Source: Spirochaetaceae bacterium
GTDB lineage: Bacteria; Spirochaetota; Spirochaetia; Treponematales; Breznakiellaceae
Assembly (NCBI GenBank): GCA_031267475.1
Contig: JAIRZA010000038.1
Span: 1-9,339, forward strand
Direction: 5' to 3'
Length of the DNA stretch: 9,339 nt
Below the pieces are notes generated by a model, which saw only the letters and a list, made by a program, of their open reading frames with translations, did not search any database and was not told where the DNA came from. Each line of letters opens with the position of its first letter. Positions within the stretch are counted from its first letter, which is position 1. The position numbers were made by a program, and so were the translations under genes. This document shows, one piece after another, positions 6,824 to 9,339 of this stretch.

Positions 6824-8455
6824 TTAGTTTGAGTAGATGCCGGTTATGTTGATGTCGCTCCAGTAGCTGGAGTATGCCTCTATATTGCCGGATGCTTCTT
6901 CCCAGATGTTTTGCAGGGCGTAATTCAGTTCGCGGCTTGCTACTCGTCCGCGCGCGTCTATCTGTGAAAGGTTTGTCTCGCCATACGAAAATATTAGGTG
7001 CTGGTTGTCTATGTTTCCAAAGTAATAGGTTTCGTGATCATCGCGCAGTTTGAAGGTTTCATCAGCGACTCCCGCTCCTAAGGTTATGTCGACGGGGACA
7101 GCCCCAAAGCCGTCAATCCAGAATTCAACCCAGTAATGCGGGGTCGCGCTGCCGGTTTTTGCGCAAAGGATTCCGGCTACGGGTATGGCCGGGATGTTCG
7201 CGGCGCGGCATAACGCGCAGTACAAAATGGCCGCCGTATATGGGTTGAGTTCTTTTTCTAACAGGGTTTGCTGGATGGGTGTGTCTGGTTTTTCTGCTAG
7301 TATTGTGAACTCTTCCAGAATTCCTTTGTAAATGGAGCGGGCTTTCAAATATGGGTTCTGTTCCTCGCCGGTGAATTTCGCGGCTAATGCTTTTATTCCG
7401 GGGTTGTCCGAAGGTACGGCGGCGGATGCTTGGGTCCATGTGTTTGGCGTGGACGGCTTTGCTCCTATGTTGATGAGGCTGGGTTGTACTGTTGTTTCCG
7501 TGTTGTATACGTCAACGAGGTAGGAAACGGATATGCGTCTGTTGTCTCCTGTTTTAAGGTCGGTGAGCCGGAATAGCGCGATGCCGTGGTGGTTGTCTAC
7601 GAATGGTTTTGAGCTGCCGGCGAGGATTTCTTTGTTTAGCTGCGATGCGGTGGAGGCTGGGACCGGGCAGTTTAGGTATATGCTGTTGGGCGGGCTGGCG
7701 TTCTGTGTTTGTATGTCTACGGAGTATGAGAGTGAATAGGTGCGTTTGTCGCGTATGGTTTTTATGCCTGGTTTTGGGTTTACTTCAAAAACGGCGGTGT
7801 TGCTTCTGCCGCGCGGTGTGCTGACTTGTACTGCGCCGCTGGCTGCGCCGTCGCATACTTGTACGTGAATTTCCCGTTCGTTCCATGTGCTGTAAGCGCT
7901 GTTGTAGTCGCGCGCTTCGATGAGTTGGTTTTCCGAGGCTTCCGCCGGGATGGTGTGTGGTCGTTCGGCCGCCCAGTTGAAAAATACGGCGCTTTCGTTT
8001 CTTGAGTTGCCAAAGCCGCTGCCTTGTATGATGATGAGTTGTCCGATTGACGCGGAGGCTGGGCGGATTTGTCTTATTACCGGCGCATAGCTGGTTTGTG
8101 TTTCGGGGGGGGACGGCATTGAGCCTAGTGTTGAAAATAGTACGGGGTTGCTTTTTTGGTTTTGTCTGTGTACGTATATTAGTCCGGATTCTCCAAAATC
8201 GGGGATGCGTAATATGATTTTTGTGTTTGTCCATTCGATGTATGATGAAATTGTCGGGCTGACTCCGCCTATTGTAACGAAGGATTCGTTTTGCTCGCTG
8301 CCGAAGTTCTCTCCAGTGATTGTTAGGTTCTGTCCGGTTATCGCAAATTGTGGGTCTATTGTTGAAATTTGTGGTTTTTCGCCGCCGCATGATGTTGTTA
8401 GCGCGATGGATATTAATAGTAAGCTGATTTTCACCGGATGAAGGTATCTAATCAT
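6824..8455 (-). CDS. Lipoprotein with two IPT/TIG domains and a transglutaminase-like domain
   Basis: A 543-residue predicted lipoprotein. The signal peptide MIRYLHPVKISLLLISIALT ends in TTSC, with the lipid Cys at 23. The first IPT/TIG immunoglobulin-like domain spans about 28-108 (ITGQNLTITGENFG), and the second spans about 125-226 (IGQLIIIQGSGFG). A beta-rich segment follows at about 235-330. The region at about 365-465 resembles the transglutaminase/protease core: CRAANIPAIPVAGI at 416-429 matches its RA-GIPAR-V-G helix, HYWVEFW gives His440, and VPVD gives Asp456. The nucleophilic Cys would be expected about 15 residues before Asn420, but Asn404-Pro405 stands there. The nearest cysteines, 413 and 416, are out of register. 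It may be a binding domain rather than an enzyme. The start ATG at 8455 lacks a clear ribosome site, but the signal peptide begins there properly. It probably sits on the outer surface or in the periplasm, and its partner is unknown. Confidence 0.87.
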   Translation of the reverse strand: MIRYLHPVKISLLLISIALTTSCGGEKPQISTIDPQFAITGQNLTITGENFGSEQNESFVTIGGVSPTISSYIEWTNTKIILRIPDFGESGLIYVHRQNQKSNPVLFSTLGSMPSPPETQTSYAPVIRQIRPASASIGQLIIIQGSGFGNSRNESAVFFNWAAERPHTIPAEASENQLIEARDYNSAYSTWNEREIHVQVCDGAASGAVQVSTPRGRSNTAVFEVNPKPGIKTIRDKRTYSLSYSVDIQTQNASPPNSIYLNCPVPASTASQLNKEILAGSSKPFVDNHHGIALFRLTDLKTGDNRRISVSYLVDVYNTETTVQPSLINIGAKPSTPNTWTQASAAVPSDNPGIKALAAKFTGEEQNPYLKARSIYKGILEEFTILAEKPDTPIQQTLLEKELNPYTAAILYCALCRAANIPAIPVAGILCAKTGSATPHYWVEFWIDGFGAVPVDITLGAGVADETFKLRDDHETYYFGNIDNQHLIFSYGETNLSQIDARGRVASRELNYALQNIWEEASGNIEAYSSYWSDINITGIYSN

Positions 8456-8486
8456 GGGTAACTATCTCATAAAAAACCAACATCGT

Positions 8487-8515
8487 AAACCCGCCAGCGC
8501 CCCGCCAGCGGGTTT
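8487..8515. repeat. Inverted repeat with an internal direct repeat upstream of the lipoprotein gene
   Basis: AAACCCGC at 8487-8494 pairs with GCGGGTTT at 8508-8515. Inside, CCCGCCAGCG occurs twice (8490-8499 and 8501-8510). It lies 31 bases upstream of the lipoprotein start, so it would fall in that gene's leader or promoter. Just beyond, 8518-8529 contains GCGC/GCGC (TGCGCTCCGCGC), and then 8530-8565 shows nothing clear. Confidence 0.6.
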
Positions 8516-8565
8516 CTATGCGCTCCGCGCTATATCCCGCGAGTTGTCTTAACACATAATGACGT

Positions 8566-8645
8566 GGAGTTTGCGCTTGCGCAAACTCCGGAGCTGAACG
8601 CGCCGCGTTCAGCCCTACGCGGCGGCATACCCACATACGCTGGAG
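8566..8645. repeat. Two-hairpin repeat module, copy A
   Basis: Hairpin A1 is GGAGTTTGCGC (8566-8576), loop TT, GCGCAAACTCC (8579-8589), with 11 perfect pairs. Hairpin A2 is GCTGAACGCG (8593-8602) against CGCGTTCAGC (8604-8613). A conserved tail follows: CCTACGCGG, then ATACCCACA, then CGCTGGAG ending at 8645. The same order of parts occurs in copy B at 8718-8800. There is no plausible coding content. The strand of the functional product, if any, is unknown. Confidence 0.85.
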
Positions 8646-8659
8646 CCCCACATAACAAG

Positions 8660-8714
8660 GGCGCGGAGTTTCGCTATGCGCCAGCCAGCGTAGCAAAATG
8701 CTGCGCATTTTGCT
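8660..8714. repeat. Partial module and extra hairpin between copies A and B
   Basis: GGAGTTTCGCTATGCG at 8665-8680 is identical to 8718-8733 in copy B, but here it is closed by GGCGC (8660-8664) and GCGCC (8678-8682). CCAGCGTA at 8685-8692 is the complement of TACGCTGG at 8636-8643 in the copy A tail. AGCAAAATGC (8692-8701) pairs with GCATTTTGCT (8705-8714) around a TGC loop. The stretch looks like a rearranged or truncated module plus an unrelated hairpin. Confidence 0.65.
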
Positions 8715-8717
8715 TTA

Positions 8718-8800
8718 GGAGTTTCGCTATGCGAAACTCCGGGGATCAACGCGCGTTGCGCGTTGATCCCTACGCGGTATTATCCCCACAGTCGCTGGAG
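8718..8800. repeat. Two-hairpin repeat module, copy B
   Basis: Hairpin B1 is GGAGTTTCGC (8718-8727), loop TAT, GCGAAACTCC (8731-8740). Hairpin B2 is GGGATCAACGCGC (8742-8754), loop GTT, GCGCGTTGATCCC (8758-8770), with 13 perfect pairs. The tail TACGCGG, then TTATCCCCACA, then CGCTGGAG at 8793-8800 matches copy A. Compared with A2, two stem pairs change together (C and G in the left arm become A and C, with matching changes on the right), so pairing is kept. After it, 8801-8886 leads to the transposase relic. Confidence 0.85.
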
Positions 8801-8897
8801 TCTCGATATGACCATACGCAGAAACAAATAGGACACCCCGCCTTTTGTGATAGAATGGAAAAATTATAAAGAACCCATTCAAACACGGAGGCAAACC

Positions 8898-9339
8898 ATG
8901 AAAGGTTCAATAGGGCGTCCCACACAAATTGTAACGGTAATCCCGCATCTGCGACAGATGTCGCGCCTGTCAACAACAGAGCTTTCTACCAATCAAGCAA
9001 AAACGCTAAAACAGCGATTAAAAAAATAATCGCCCGGTTTGGATCAGACATTAAAATCATCAGCGGCAACGGAAGTGAAAACATGAAGGATGTTGAAACA
9101 TTTCTCGCTCAGATGAACATCACCCAGTATTGGACGCGCCCTTATACTCCGAAAGACAAGGCGTTTAATGAACGTTTTCATTGAGCGCTTTATCGGGACG
9201 CTTCAAAGGGAATGTTTAGATTATCACTACGAGCCGTTAAACGTGAAGGAGCTTTCAGAGATTACAGACGCTTGGCTGGATAAATATCATTTCTACCGTC
9301 CGCATGAGGCGCCCGGTTTCTTGACGCCGCGCCATCTTT
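8898..9339 (+). pseudogene. Decayed DDE (rve-type) transposase, right end outside the window
   Basis: This is the remnant of an insertion-sequence transposase of the integrase-core type. The 5' end still looks alive: ATG 8898 has GGAGG at 8887-8891 and opens a 43-codon frame (MKGSIGRPTQIVTVIPHLRQ...) resembling the N-terminus of such transposases, which stops at TAA 9027-9029. The catalytic part continues in another frame: KKIIARFGSDIK, SGNGSEN, TRPYTPKDKAFNERF. The middle of a normal protein, including the helix-turn-helix and the first Asp, is missing, with the junction near an A-run at 9019-9026. The usual DNGSE motif reads GNGSE, so the second catalytic Asp is Gly (codon 9065-9067). That frame ends at TGA 9182-9184. 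One extra base in the TTTT at 9175-9178 explains this, because the next frame reads IERFIGTLQRECLDYHYEP and YHFYRPHEAPGFLTP to the edge. It is certainly inactive. The family could be IS481- or IS3-like. No terminal inverted repeat could be confirmed. Confidence 0.88.

Noticed and set aside
7785..8390. A 201-codon minus-strand frame overlapping the IPT lipoprotein in another frame
   Set aside because: It is a low-complexity run rich in Arg, Thr, Asn and Gln, produced by the A/C-rich composition. The IPT frame has recognisable domains.
8780..8790. DnaA box-like TTATCCCCACA, suggesting a replication origin
   Set aside because: The DnaA box is TTATNCACA; here extra C bases intervene, the copy A counterpart reads CATACCCACA, and there is no cluster, AT-rich unwinding region or dnaA/dnaN gene.
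8487..8800. CRISPR array
   Set aside because: The repeats are not evenly spaced, spacers of constant length are absent, and the units are two different hairpins with a tail. No cas gene is present.
8824..8856. Left terminal inverted repeat of the insertion sequence around ACAAATAGGACACCCC
   Set aside because: It is a plausible location and style for an IS end, but the opposite end is outside the window and no target duplication can be seen, so it cannot be supported.
8564..8869. A 101-codon plus-strand open frame and an 86-codon minus-strand frame (8448-8708) within the hairpin array
   Set aside because: Both consist of translated inverted repeats, lack a ribosome site, and have no domain-like pattern. 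The base-level symmetry explains the sequence better than coding does.
9170..9186. Programmed ribosomal frameshift in the transposase
   Set aside because: IS3-type frameshifting occurs between orfA and orfB, well before the catalytic Glu region. This event lies inside the catalytic core, has no A6-type slippery site, and accompanies a lost Asp and a missing middle section, so decay is the simpler cause.

Overview
The window reads as a spirochaete chromosome, most like a termite-gut-type Treponema. The reasons are the roughly balanced GC content, abundant GCG/CGC dinucleotides, relaxed spirochaetal lipoboxes, a MalQ of the SVHD-motif type, and hairpin-rich intergenic DNA. The organism call is inference from style and gene content, not from a database match. 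The plus strand looks G/T-rich (clearest opposite the 6824-8455 gene), which would fit it being the leading strand.

Layout. 1-606 (minus): an unrecognised polytopic membrane protein, cut by the left edge, whose start codon directly abuts the stop of malQ. 607-2613 (minus): malQ, a 4-alpha-glucanotransferase. 2614-2934: a divergent intergenic region holding two clear TGTTC-type hairpins and one weaker one, plus promoter candidates for both directions. 2935-4380 (plus): a TPR lipoprotein. 4383-5585 (plus): a TraB/PrgY-type membrane protein, two bases downstream and surely co-transcribed. 5586-5779: a convergent intergenic region with another TGTTC-type hairpin and a strong 14-bp stem. 5780-6685 (minus): a DHH/DHHA1 phosphoesterase with a good Shine-Dalgarno site. 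6686-6823: a short spacer with a GC/T-tract tandem duplication. 6824-8455 (minus): a lipoprotein with two IPT/TIG domains and a transglutaminase-like domain that seems to lack its cysteine. 8456-8830: a protein-free array of hairpins with two diverged copies of one two-hairpin module. 8898-9339 (plus): a decayed DDE transposase running off the right edge.

How the genes relate. malQ with the membrane gene, and the TPR lipoprotein with the TraB-like gene, are two divergent transcription units sharing one regulatory region. The DHH and IPT/transglutaminase genes both point left, but the 138-bp gap and a separate promoter candidate suggest they may be separately transcribed. Nothing links the four units into one pathway.

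The part least explained by ordinary genes is the hairpin array at 8487-8800. Its two copies keep base pairing while the stem sequences change, which suggests selection on structure (RNA or folded DNA) or spread as a REP/MITE-like element. The TGTTC hairpins at 2644, 2714 and 5670 show the same kind of paired change on a smaller scale. I see no tRNA, rRNA, CRISPR array or defence system.
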